A DNA stretch of 6,767 nucleotides from an uncultured Alistipes sp. (GTDB lineage: Bacteria; Bacteroidota; Bacteroidia; Bacteroidales; Rikenellaceae), in NCBI GenBank assembly GCA_900770585.1, contig CAAGKW010000184.1:1-6767 (forward strand), given 5' to 3'. The notes beneath the pieces were generated by a model. The model ran no database searches, was not told the origin of the DNA, and was given only the letters and a program-made list of their open reading frames with translations. Below are positions 1 through 5,363 of this stretch, one piece after another (within the stretch, counting starts at the first letter, position 1; each line of letters opens with the position of its first letter). A program made the position numbers and the translations under genes.

Positions 1-209
1 AACTCGCTTATGCTATCCAGAAGAAGACCACCGGTTACTATTTCCTTATCGAGTTCACTGGCGAGGGCAGCCTCATCGAGACCCTCGAGAAACAGTATCG
101 TCGCGACGAGCGCGTTATCCGTTTCCTTACCTTCAAGCAGGACAAGTACGCTGTTGAGTACTCGGAGAAGCGTCGCGCTAAACTCGCTAACAAATCGCAG
201 GAGGAGTAA
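1..209 (+). CDS. rpsF: Small ribosomal subunit protein bS6, C-terminal part (5' end outside the window)
   Basis: This is the last 68 codons of bS6, read in the frame starting at base 3 and stopping with TAA at 207-209. bS6 binds bS18 and the central domain of 16S rRNA on the 30S platform. The visible protein has the family's [18 protein letters not shown] strand, then an [19 protein letters not shown] helix-strand unit, as in bS6 beta-alpha-beta folds. The short basic and acidic tail (residues like [10 protein letters not shown], then QEE) resembles Bacteroidales bS6. It is the first gene seen of an rpsF-rpsR-rplI operon. Its stop lies 3 nt before the rpsR start, and its last codons contain the rpsR SD sequence. 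The first two bases belong to a split codon. The identification is firm; the promoter and N-terminus lie outside the window. Confidence 0.95.
   Translation, partial: LAYAIQKKTTGYYFLIEFTGEGSLIETLEKQYRRDERVIRFLTFKQDKYAVEYSEKRRAKLANKSQEE
199..204 (+). promoter_or_regulatory. Shine-Dalgarno sequence of rpsR, inside the rpsF coding end
   Basis: AGGAGG is a full match to the anti-SD core of 16S rRNA, with 8 nt between it and the rpsR ATG at 213. It overlaps the last rpsF codons (Gln-Glu-Glu, CAG GAG GAG), so codon preference alone could produce it. It stands out because the nadE, tatA, tatC, rnfB and rnfC starts in this window have no comparable element. Confidence 0.7.
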
Positions 210-212
210 ACT

Positions 213-494
213 ATGGCACAGGAGAATAAGACTCAGAACGGCGAGATCCGTTACCTCAACCCCGTTTCGGTTGACGTGAAGAAGAAGAAGTACTGCCGCT
301 TCAAGAAGCTCGGCATCAAGTACGTAGACTACAAGGACGGTGAGTTCCTCAAGAAGTTCCTCAATGAGCAGGGTAAGTTGCTGCCCCGTCGTCTGACCGG
401 TACTTCGCAGAAGTTCCAGAAGAAGGTGGCTCAGGCTGTTAAGCGCGCTCGCCACTTGGCTATCCTGCCCTTCGTAACCGATTGTATGAAATAA
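213..494 (+). CDS. rpsR: Small ribosomal subunit protein bS18
   Basis: This 93-residue protein pairs with bS6 on the platform of the 30S subunit. The core is unmistakable: KKKYCRF near residue 25, YVDYKD near 37-42, the [10 protein letters not shown] segment near 56-65, and the closing [11 protein letters not shown] helix that contacts 16S rRNA. The N-terminal 20 residues ([10 protein letters not shown]...) are a polar extension. The ATG at 213 lies 3 nt after the rpsF stop and 8 nt after a complete SD motif. rplI follows after 19 nt, giving the common bacterial order bS6-bS18-bL9. In Bacteroidota, bS18 together with bS6 and bS21 forms the pocket that sequesters the anti-SD (established for Flavobacterium johnsoniae), so an SD-led start on this gene may have regulatory meaning; that part is inference. 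Confidence 0.97.
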   Translation: MAQENKTQNGEIRYLNPVSVDVKKKKYCRFKKLGIKYVDYKDGEFLKKFLNEQGKLLPRRLTGTSQKFQKKVAQAVKRARHLAILPFVTDCMK

Positions 495-500
495 TTAATG

Positions 501-505
501 GGAGG
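501..505 (+). promoter_or_regulatory. Shine-Dalgarno sequence of rplI
   Basis: GGAGG, within the purine run GGGAGGAGAG, sits 8 nt before the rplI ATG at 514. It lies in the 19-nt non-coding gap after rpsR (495-513), so coding constraint does not explain it. A near-canonical SD is unusual for Bacteroidota genes and contrasts with the SD-less starts of nadE, tatA, tatC, rnfB and rnfC here. Confidence 0.75.
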
Positions 506-513
506 AGAGTACA

Positions 514-957
514 ATGGAAGTAATTCTGATTAAAGACGTTGAGAAGCTGGGTTACGCTAACGACATCGTAGACGTAAAGCCCGGTTACGCAAATAACTAC
601 CTGATTCCTCAGGGTTTTGCTAAGGCTGCTACTGCATCGGCTAAGAAGGTTCTGGCTGAGAACTTGAAGCAGCGCGCTCACAAGGATGCGAAGATTCTGG
701 CTGACGCTCAGGCTTTGGCTGAGAAGATCGCTAACCTGCCCCTCGTTATCACCGCTAAGGCTGAGGAGAACAAGATCTTCGGTAGCGTAACTGCTGCTGA
801 CTTGGCTGAGGCTCTGGCTGCTAAGGGTGTTGAGGTTGATCGCAAGCTCATCGCAGTTGACGCTGTTAAGGAGCTGGGCGAGTACATCGCAACCGCTAAA
901 TTGCACCGCGAGGTTAAGGCTACCATCTCGTTCTCGGTTGTTGCTGAGCAGGAGTAA
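514..957 (+). CDS. rplI: Large ribosomal subunit protein bL9
   Basis: This 147-residue protein has the normal bL9 length. The N-terminal globular domain opens with MEVILIKDVEKLGYANDIV and the rRNA-binding VKPGYANNYLIPQGFA segment (residues about 21-36). A long charged connecting helix follows (about 40-75), then a C-terminal domain with NKIFGSVTAADLAEAL near 86-101 and KELGEYIATAKLHREV near 119-134. bL9 binds 23S rRNA at the base of the L1 stalk, and its long helix projects from the ribosome. The start is fixed by homology and by the SD at 501-505. It is the last gene of the operon: two hairpins with T-tracts begin 25 nt after the stop, and the next gene (tatC) is on the opposite strand. Confidence 0.97.
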   Translation: MEVILIKDVEKLGYANDIVDVKPGYANNYLIPQGFAKAATASAKKVLAENLKQRAHKDAKILADAQALAEKIANLPLVITAKAEENKIFGSVTAADLAEALAAKGVEVDRKLIAVDAVKELGEYIATAKLHREVKATISFSVVAEQE

Positions 958-982
958 GGTTTTGGCCTTGGGCTAACAACAA

Positions 983-1015
983 AAGGCGTATCCTTCGGGG
1001 TACGCCTTATTTTTT
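983..1015 (+). terminator. Rho-independent terminator of the rpsF-rpsR-rplI operon
   Basis: AAGGCGTATCC (983-993) pairs with GGGTACGCCTT (998-1008) around a TTCG tetraloop (994-997). The stem is 11 bp with one T·G wobble and is closed by the very stable C(UUCG)G loop. The tract ATTTTTT follows at 1009-1015. On the opposite strand the stem is followed by only four T (the complement of 981-984), so it may act weakly on convergent tatC transcripts as well. Confidence 0.92.
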
Positions 1016-1026
1016 GTATGTTGCAC

Positions 1027-1060
1027 GTCGCTCGCCTTTGGTGGAGCGGCTCTTTTTATT
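1027..1060 (+). terminator. Second, weaker terminator-like hairpin downstream of rplI
   Basis: GTCGCTC (1027-1033) pairs with GAGCGGC (1044-1050), 7 bp including one T·G, around a 10-nt loop. TCTTTTTATT follows directly (1051-1060). It begins 12 nt after the T-tract of the first terminator, so it could act as a back-up stop before transcription runs into tatC from its 3' side. The stem is short and the loop large, so this call is less sure than the first. Confidence 0.5.
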
Positions 1061-1076
1061 TAGGTGTGGGGGGTGC

Positions 1077-1925
1077 TTATTCCGCTTTCGGTTCGACGCG
1101 ACGGGCAATCAAAATGCTAACCTCGTAGAGCCCATAGAGGGGCACGGACATCAATGCCAGAGTGAAGGCGTCGGGCGGAGTGATGAAGGCCGAAACGATC
1201 ATAATAATAACGAATGCGTGGCGTCGGTACTGAGCCAGCAGGTGGCTGCTGATAATGCCCGCGCGAGCGAGAAAATATGCCAATACGGGGATCTCGAAAA
1301 CGAGTCCCATCATCAGCGATAGGGTAGTGAAAGTCGAAATATAGGAGCCGAGCGCGATGGTGTTCAAGACGCCTTCGTTGACCTGATAAGTGCCTAAGAA
1401 TCTGACCGATACGGGGAAAATGACGAAGTAGTTCATCGCCACACCCAAGAAGAATAGCGCAACAACGGCAACCATAATTCGGTTCGAGTAGCGACGCTCG
1501 TTTTCGTACAATGCGGGTTTGACGAAGCCGAACAACTCGTAGACTACGTATGGTGCGGCGGCAAGCAGTCCGATGGTCATTGACACCGTGATGTGGGTCA
1601 TAAATTGGGCGGCCAACTGCGTGTTGATCAGCGTGATATCGGTTTCGGGAATGTGCATTGAATCCCAGCCGAGCAGCTCCAAAAGATGGTTGATCCAGCG
1701 GTAGGTCAGGAAGTCGCCACGCGAGGGCGCGAGCACGGCCTCGAAGACCTCATCTTTGAATGCAAATACGGCCAATCCGATCGCCACGACCACCACGATT
1801 ATGCGCATCAAAACGCGGCGCAATTCGTCGAGATGGTCCCAGAAACTCATCTCCGATTGCGCCTCATCGGGGTTGGTGGACACGTTGCCTCCAACTGCAT
1901 TTTCGGGCAGTTGATCGTTGCTCAT
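1077..1925 (-). CDS. tatC: Sec-independent protein translocase TatC
   Basis: TatC is the multi-spanning inner-membrane receptor that binds twin-arginine signal peptides and recruits TatA to move folded proteins across the membrane. The 282 residues have the expected six hydrophobic segments, roughly 40-57, 105-128, 148-172, 190-222 (two closely packed segments in the usual TatC model) and 236-275. Family motifs are present: MSFWDHLDELRR at 26-37 (signal-peptide binding region), FVKPALYENERR at 134-145, GLVFEIPV at 207-214 with the conserved membrane-buried Glu211, and AFITPPD at 246-252. The first 25 residues are a polar extension; Met26 would be an alternative start that leaves only the core. 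Upstream bases (ACACGACACCG before ATG) hold no SD. It lies 43 nt downstream of tatA on the same strand, so the two are probably co-transcribed. Confidence 0.97.
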   Translation of the reverse strand: MSNDQLPENAVGGNVSTNPDEAQSEMSFWDHLDELRRVLMRIIVVVVAIGLAVFAFKDEVFEAVLAPSRGDFLTYRWINHLLELLGWDSMHIPETDITLINTQLAAQFMTHITVSMTIGLLAAAPYVVYELFGFVKPALYENERRYSNRIMVAVVALFFLGVAMNYFVIFPVSVRFLGTYQVNEGVLNTIALGSYISTFTTLSLMMGLVFEIPVLAYFLARAGIISSHLLAQYRRHAFVIIMIVSAFITPPDAFTLALMSVPLYGLYEVSILIARRVEPKAE

Positions 1926-1936
1926 CGGTGTCGTGT

Positions 1937-1958
1937 ATTAGCGACGTAATGCGCTAAT
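1937..1958. repeat. Perfect 7-bp inverted repeat between tatA and tatC
   Basis: ATTAGCG (1937-1943) and CGCTAAT (1952-1958) are exact inverted copies separated by 8 nt. The repeat fills much of the 43-nt gap between the tatA stop and the tatC start. It could be a small RNA hairpin near the tatC start, which might adjust TatC relative to TatA, or a DNA operator half-site pair. No T-tract follows the stem on the - strand, so it does not look like a terminator. Function is unknown. Confidence 0.45.
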
Positions 1959-1968
1959 TATTAAATAT

Positions 1969-2166
1969 TTATTTATTCTCTTCGTTCTTTTTGTCGTCGG
2001 TTGCGTTGATCTCTTTTTCAACGTCCTTCATACCGTCTTTGAACGAGCGCACGCCCTGACCTACGCCCTTCATCAGTTCGGGAATTTTCTTGCCGCCGAA
2101 GAGCAGCACAACAACCACTACGATAAGAACGATCTCGGTGGTGCCGATAGCCATAAATTGTAACAT
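1969..2166 (-). CDS. tatA: Twin-arginine translocase pore subunit TatA/TatE family
   Basis: This 65-residue protein has the standard TatA plan: a short N-terminus, one membrane helix (about residues 8-23, [16 protein letters not shown]), the FGGKKIPEL hinge at 23-31, an amphipathic helix along the membrane (about 28-45, with [15 protein letters not shown]), and a charged, disordered tail rich in Lys, Asp, Glu and Asn. TatA oligomers form the transient passage used by TatC. Two starts are possible: the ATG at 2166, used here, and Met6 at 2151, which gives 60 residues. The first sits 32 nt after a -7 promoter match, similar to nadE. No SD is present (AAACTTAGAAACGCT precedes ATG). No tatB is seen; in two-component Tat systems one TatA-type protein covers both roles. 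Confidence 0.95.
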   Translation of the reverse strand: MLQFMAIGTTEIVLIVVVVVLLFGGKKIPELMKGVGQGVRSFKDGMKDVEKEINATDDKKNEENK

Positions 2167-2198
2167 AGCGTTTCTAAGTTTTTCGAGTTTGTATTAGG

Positions 2199-2206
2199 CA
2201 AATATA
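2199..2206 (-). promoter_or_regulatory. Predicted -7 element of the tatA-tatC promoter
   Basis: Read on the - strand, the site is TATATTTG, an exact match to the Bacteroidota -7 consensus TAnnTTTG. It ends 32 nt before the tatA ATG. A -33 element (TTTG) at the usual 19-21 nt spacing is not evident; only a TG-like partial match is found there. The octamer is short and A/T-rich, so chance occurrence is possible, but position and orientation fit. Confidence 0.5.
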
Positions 2207-2322
2207 GCAATAAAAACCGAATTTCGCACGATTCCGCACCCCGAAAGTGAAAGGAATGCTTTTTTATGCACGAAAATCCCTTTTTTAATATAGATATACG
2301 CTGAATTTCGGGATAAAAAACC

Positions 2323-2330
2323 TATCTTTG
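2323..2330 (+). promoter_or_regulatory. Predicted -7 element of the nadE promoter
   Basis: TATCTTTG matches the Bacteroidota -7 consensus TAnnTTTG exactly and lies 29 nt before the nadE ATG at 2360. Initiation about 6-7 nt downstream would give a leader of roughly 23 nt, rich in A/T and without an SD, as expected in this phylum. The -33 region 19 nt upstream reads GCTG, a weak fit to TTTG. No riboswitch-sized leader is possible downstream of this site. Confidence 0.6.
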
Positions 2331-2359
2331 CGGAGTAGAATCATAACTATTTCGAAAAT

Positions 2360-3940
2360 ATGAAAATTGCACTTGCTCAGCTTAACTATACCGTAGGTGA
2401 TGTTGAGGGCAACGCTTCGAAAATTATCGAGGCGATCGAAAAGGCTAAACAGAAAAATGCAGACTTGGTGGTCTTTGCCGAGCAGGCACTGAGCGGTACG
2501 CCCGCATACGACCTGCTGAATAAGGCAACCTTTGTCGAATTGTGCGAAGAGGAGTTGGAGCGTATTGCCGAGCATTGCGACTCGTTGACCGCTATCGTCG
2601 GCTCGCCTGTTGCGGGTGACGATGGTACGGTGAGTGCCGCAGTGGTCATCGAGCGTGGCCAGATCATCCGTCGCGTTGCAAAGCAGTATGTCGACTATCG
2701 TGATGAGATGGGATTTGTTCACCCCTCGACGGGTGCCGAAGTGATTACCGTTGCAGGTGAGCAGGTGGCCGTTGTGGTGGGTAACGACCTGGTGCGTGTG
2801 CGCGATTGCGATCAGTCGGTGACTACAATCATCAATATCAACGCTCGTCGTTTCCGTAAGCGCGTGTTGGAGGCTCGCTATGAGAAGTTCCACAACCTGG
2901 CATTTGCCGAGGGTAAGAACCTTGTTTTCGTCAACCACGTTGGTGGCTCGACCGATATGGTTTACGATGGCACCTCGTCGGTCTATGATTCGAAGGGCGA
3001 GTTGGTTATGCTGCTCGAAACCTTCAACGAGGATTTCAAGGTGTGCGATATGAACGCTGCAAATGAGCCGATCGCAACCCCCTTCTCATACTACCAGAAC
3101 CGTACTCGCAACCTCTACAACGCGATCAAGTGCGGTTTGAAGGACTACTTCGATAAGAATGGCTACAAGAAGGCTTGCGTGGGTCTTTCGGGCGGTATCG
3201 ACTCGTCGGTGGTGCTGTCGATTGCGGTCGATGCGCTGGGTGTCGAGAACGTACGCGCGATGATGATGCCGTCGCAGTTCTCGTCGGATCACTCGGTTGA
3301 GGATGCGGTTAAGTTGGCTGAGAATCTGGGCGTTGAGTACAACGTGGTGCCCATCACCGAGGCTTATAAGAGCATCGTGGAGTCGCTTATGCCCGTTGTG
3401 GGTGGTACGCCGTTCGACGCAACCGAGGAGAATATTCAGGCTCGTATCCGTACCATTATGCTGATGGCATTGCAGAACAAGCAGAACTATCTGATGCTCA
3501 ACTCGTCGAACAAGAGCGAGAATGCGCTGGGTTGGTGTACGCTCTATGGCGACACGGCGGGTGCGATCAGCATTACGGGTGACGTCTATAAGAGCGAGAT
3601 CTACGACTTGGCTCGTTATATCAACCGCGATGGTGAGATTATCCCCGAGAATATTCTGAACAAGGAGCCGTCGTCGGAGTTGTACGCAGGTCAGAAGGAC
3701 TCGGACCTGTTGCCTCCGTACGAGGTTGTCGATGCGATTCTGTATCGAATGATCGAGCGCGGTCAGCACCGCGAGGAGATCATCAATGCAGGTTTCGACG
3801 CCGAGGTGGTGCATAAGATCCACAAGATGGTGATGCGCAACGAGAAGAAACGTTTCCAATTCTGCCCGATGTTGCGTTTGTCGAGCTGTACGCTCGGTTG
3901 CGACCGAGTGTTGCCGCTGACCAACAAGTACGGCGACTAA
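2360..3940 (+). CDS. nadE: NAD+ synthetase with a nitrilase-type N-terminal domain whose catalytic Cys is replaced by Gly
   Basis: NAD+ synthetase amidates nicotinic acid adenine dinucleotide with ATP, the last step of NAD+ synthesis. The 526 residues show the two-domain glutamine-dependent form. Residues about 1-235 are a carbon-nitrogen hydrolase (glutaminase) domain and about 245-526 the synthetase. The synthetase keeps its ATP PP-loop SGGIDSS (277-283), ENIQARIR (357-364), NKSENALGWCTLYGDTAG (384-401), GDVYKSEIYDLARYIN (407-422) and LPPYEVVDAIL (451-461). In the glutaminase domain the family triad Glu-Lys-Cys is incomplete: Glu41 (VVFAEQ) and Lys108 (RRVAKQY) are present, but the usual ICED nucleophile motif reads VGND, with Gly141 (codon 2780-2782) where Cys belongs and Asn142 for Glu. 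The nearest cysteine, Cys150, is nine residues away. Use of free ammonia is therefore inferred. The C-terminal segment 502-519 has Cys502, Cys510 and Cys514, with CTLGCDR where relatives typically read KAFGRDR. The start is the first ATG after a predicted promoter. rseC follows after 43 nt. Confidence 0.93.
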   Translation: MKIALAQLNYTVGDVEGNASKIIEAIEKAKQKNADLVVFAEQALSGTPAYDLLNKATFVELCEEELERIAEHCDSLTAIVGSPVAGDDGTVSAAVVIERGQIIRRVAKQYVDYRDEMGFVHPSTGAEVITVAGEQVAVVVGNDLVRVRDCDQSVTTIININARRFRKRVLEARYEKFHNLAFAEGKNLVFVNHVGGSTDMVYDGTSSVYDSKGELVMLLETFNEDFKVCDMNAANEPIATPFSYYQNRTRNLYNAIKCGLKDYFDKNGYKKACVGLSGGIDSSVVLSIAVDALGVENVRAMMMPSQFSSDHSVEDAVKLAENLGVEYNVVPITEAYKSIVESLMPVVGGTPFDATEENIQARIRTIMLMALQNKQNYLMLNSSNKSENALGWCTLYGDTAGAISITGDVYKSEIYDLARYINRDGEIIPENILNKEPSSELYAGQKDSDLLPPYEVVDAILYRMIERGQHREEIINAGFDAEVVHKIHKMVMRNEKKRFQFCPMLRLSSCTLGCDRVLPLTNKYGD

Positions 3941-3983
3941 GGCGATGATGGCGTAGAAGGTGCATTAAATCAGCAGTAAGAGA

Positions 3984-4406
3984 ATGGCAAAGCAGAAACC
4001 CATAGAACACGTTGGCGTGGTCAAGGCGATCGAGGGCGATAAGGTTCTGGTCGAGATCGTAGCCCAGAGCGCGTGTGCGTCGTGTGCATCGCGCGCGGCG
4101 TGCGGTATGAGCGAATCGAGCCAGAAGCAGGTCGAGGTTCATACGCACGAGGCGTCGGCATACGTGGTGGGTGAACGATGTGTGGTGTCGGTCGAACGTG
4201 CAGCAGGATTGAAAGCTGTGGTGCTGGCCTACGCTATGCCTTTGGTGGTGCTGCTGGTGGCACTTGTAGCGTGCTCGGCCGCAGGGTTGAGCGATGGAGT
4301 GGCGGCTGTGACGGCTTTGGGCGTCGTAGCCGTTTACTATTTGGTGGTGCGCCTGCTGAGAGATAAAATCGAAACTAATATCATATTTAAAATCAAAAAA
4401 CAGTAA
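3984..4406 (+). CDS. rseC: RseC/MucC-family membrane protein of the Rnf cluster (SoxR-reducing system protein)
   Basis: The 140 residues match the RseC/MucC family. A small N-terminal domain opens with EHVGVVKAIEGDKVLVEI and contains the diagnostic cysteine motif SACASCASRAACG: Cys31, Cys34 and Cys40, spaced C-x2-C-x5-C. Two hydrophobic segments follow (about 77-99 and 103-125), then a short basic tail (KIKKQ). In E. coli, RseC works with Rnf-type proteins to keep SoxR reduced. In Bacteroidota it is common as the first gene of rnf clusters, where its exact role (assembly, cofactor or electron delivery) is not settled. The TAA stop overlaps the rnfB ATG by one base (TAATG), suggesting coupled translation. 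The leader AGTAAGAGA has at most a weak purine-rich SD. Confidence 0.88.
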   Translation: MAKQKPIEHVGVVKAIEGDKVLVEIVAQSACASCASRAACGMSESSQKQVEVHTHEASAYVVGERCVVSVERAAGLKAVVLAYAMPLVVLLVALVACSAAGLSDGVAAVTALGVVAVYYLVVRLLRDKIETNIIFKIKKQ

Positions 4407-5344
4407 TGGAAGATTGGGTAATGGTTCTTGTGTGGACCGTAGTAACGCTGAGTGCGTTGGGCGCCCTCGCAGCATTGATTCTGTACTTCGTGGCACAGAA
4501 GTTCAAGGTTGAGGAGGATCCGCGTATCGACGAGGTGGAGAAGATGCTGCCGGGTGCAAACTGTGGTGGTTGCGGCTTCGCCGGTTGTCGCGGTTTGGCT
4601 ACCGCACTTGTGCAAAACGATGACATCTCGGCTCTCTACTGCTCGGCAGCAGGCGCTGAGACGATGAAGAAAATCGCCACTTACTTAGGTAAGGTTGCCC
4701 CCGAGAAGGAGCCTCAGGTAGCTGTGGTTCGTTGCGGCGGCACGTGCGAGAAGCGTCCTCGTACCAATAAGTTCGATGGTGCACAGTCGTGTGCTGTTGT
4801 AGCGTCGTTGTACGTTGGTGAGACGGCTTGCTCGTATGGCTGTTTGGGTCTGGGTGATTGCGTTGCGGCTTGTACGTTCGGCGCGATCAAGAAGAATCCC
4901 GAGACGGGTCTGGTTGAGGTCGATGCCGACAAGTGTACTGCTTGTGGCGCCTGCGTCAAGGCTTGTCCTAAGGGCGTGATCGAGTTGCGTAAGAAGTGGC
5001 CGAAGAATCGCGGTGTTTACGTATCGTGCGTGAGCCACGACAAGGGTGCTGCTGTGATGAAGGCTTGCAAGGCTGGTTGCATCGGCTGCTCGAAGTGCGT
5101 TAAGGCTTGTCCGTTCGAGGCAATCAAGGTCGAGGGCAATCTGGCCTATATCGACCCCGCAAAGTGTAAATTGTGTCGTAAGTGTGTAGCTGAGTGTCCT
5201 ACGGGCGCTATCGTAGCGGTGAACTTCCCTCCCGCACCTGTTAAGCCCGCTGAGCCTAAGACCGTAGCTCCCAAGGCTGAGGATGTTAAGGTCGAGGTGA
5301 AGACGCAGGAGGCTCCGAAGGCTGCCGCCGAAACCAAAGAATAA
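4406..5344 (+). CDS. rnfB: Rnf complex subunit B, iron-sulfur polyferredoxin
   Basis: RnfB is the proposed entry point for electrons from reduced ferredoxin into the Rnf ion-pumping complex. The 312 residues start with one membrane helix (about 5-30). A four-Fe domain follows with the signature Cys53-x2-Cys56-x4-Cys61-x17-Cys79. Then come ferredoxin-type motifs: Cys142-x3-Cys146-x5-Cys152-x3-Cys156 (CSYGCLGLGDC type), Cys177-x2-Cys180-x2-Cys183-x3-Cys187, Cys225-x2-Cys228-x2-Cys231-x3-Cys235 and Cys254-x2-Cys257-x2-Cys260-x3-Cys264. This makes room for about five [4Fe-4S] clusters, the long form known from anaerobes. Extra cysteines at 110, 114, 129, 208 and 221 are not assigned. Residues 275-312 are a Pro/Ala/Lys/Glu-rich tail, probably disordered. 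Translation begins inside the rseC stop (TAATG) without an SD. rnfC follows after 19 nt. Confidence 0.96.
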   Translation: MEDWVMVLVWTVVTLSALGALAALILYFVAQKFKVEEDPRIDEVEKMLPGANCGGCGFAGCRGLATALVQNDDISALYCSAAGAETMKKIATYLGKVAPEKEPQVAVVRCGGTCEKRPRTNKFDGAQSCAVVASLYVGETACSYGCLGLGDCVAACTFGAIKKNPETGLVEVDADKCTACGACVKACPKGVIELRKKWPKNRGVYVSCVSHDKGAAVMKACKAGCIGCSKCVKACPFEAIKVEGNLAYIDPAKCKLCRKCVAECPTGAIVAVNFPPAPVKPAEPKTVAPKAEDVKVEVKTQEAPKAAAETKE

Positions 5345-5363
5345 CGAAGAAAAGCTGTAAGAT

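Noticed and set aside
498..533. An ATG at 498 just before the rplI SD, opening a 12-codon frame out of phase with rplI
   Set aside because: It has no upstream SD and includes the rplI SD itself; it is best explained as chance.
460..906. A 148-codon open frame on the - strand covering rplI
   Set aside because: It is antisense to rplI, with Ser/Leu/Val-rich low-complexity content caused by complementary codons.
1014..1322. A + strand open frame starting in the terminator region and entering tatC antisense
   Set aside because: It begins within the terminator T-tract region and reads antisense to tatC; there is no homology.
2231..2260. A loose inverted repeat ATTCC...GGAAT in the tatA-nadE gap
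   Set aside because: The arms are only 5 bp with a long spacer, which is expected by chance in a region of this size.
2285..2938. A 217-codon open frame on the - strand over the nadE promoter and glutaminase half
   Set aside because: It is antisense to nadE and has no family resemblance. It would also start inside well-conserved nadE codons.
3086..3859. A 257-codon open frame on the - strand inside nadE
   Set aside because: It lies fully antisense to a clearly conserved enzyme. Its composition (many His, Arg, Leu, Thr) is what results from reading this genome's GC-rich codons backwards. No family is recognised.
3941..3983. A possible internal promoter between nadE and rseC
   Set aside because: No TAnnTTTG match or terminator is present in the 43-nt gap, so nothing supports a separate transcript start.
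3783..4496. A 237-codon open frame on the - strand across the nadE end, rseC and the rnfB start
   Set aside because: It runs antisense through three recognisable genes, and the translation is Arg/Ser/His-rich with no motif.
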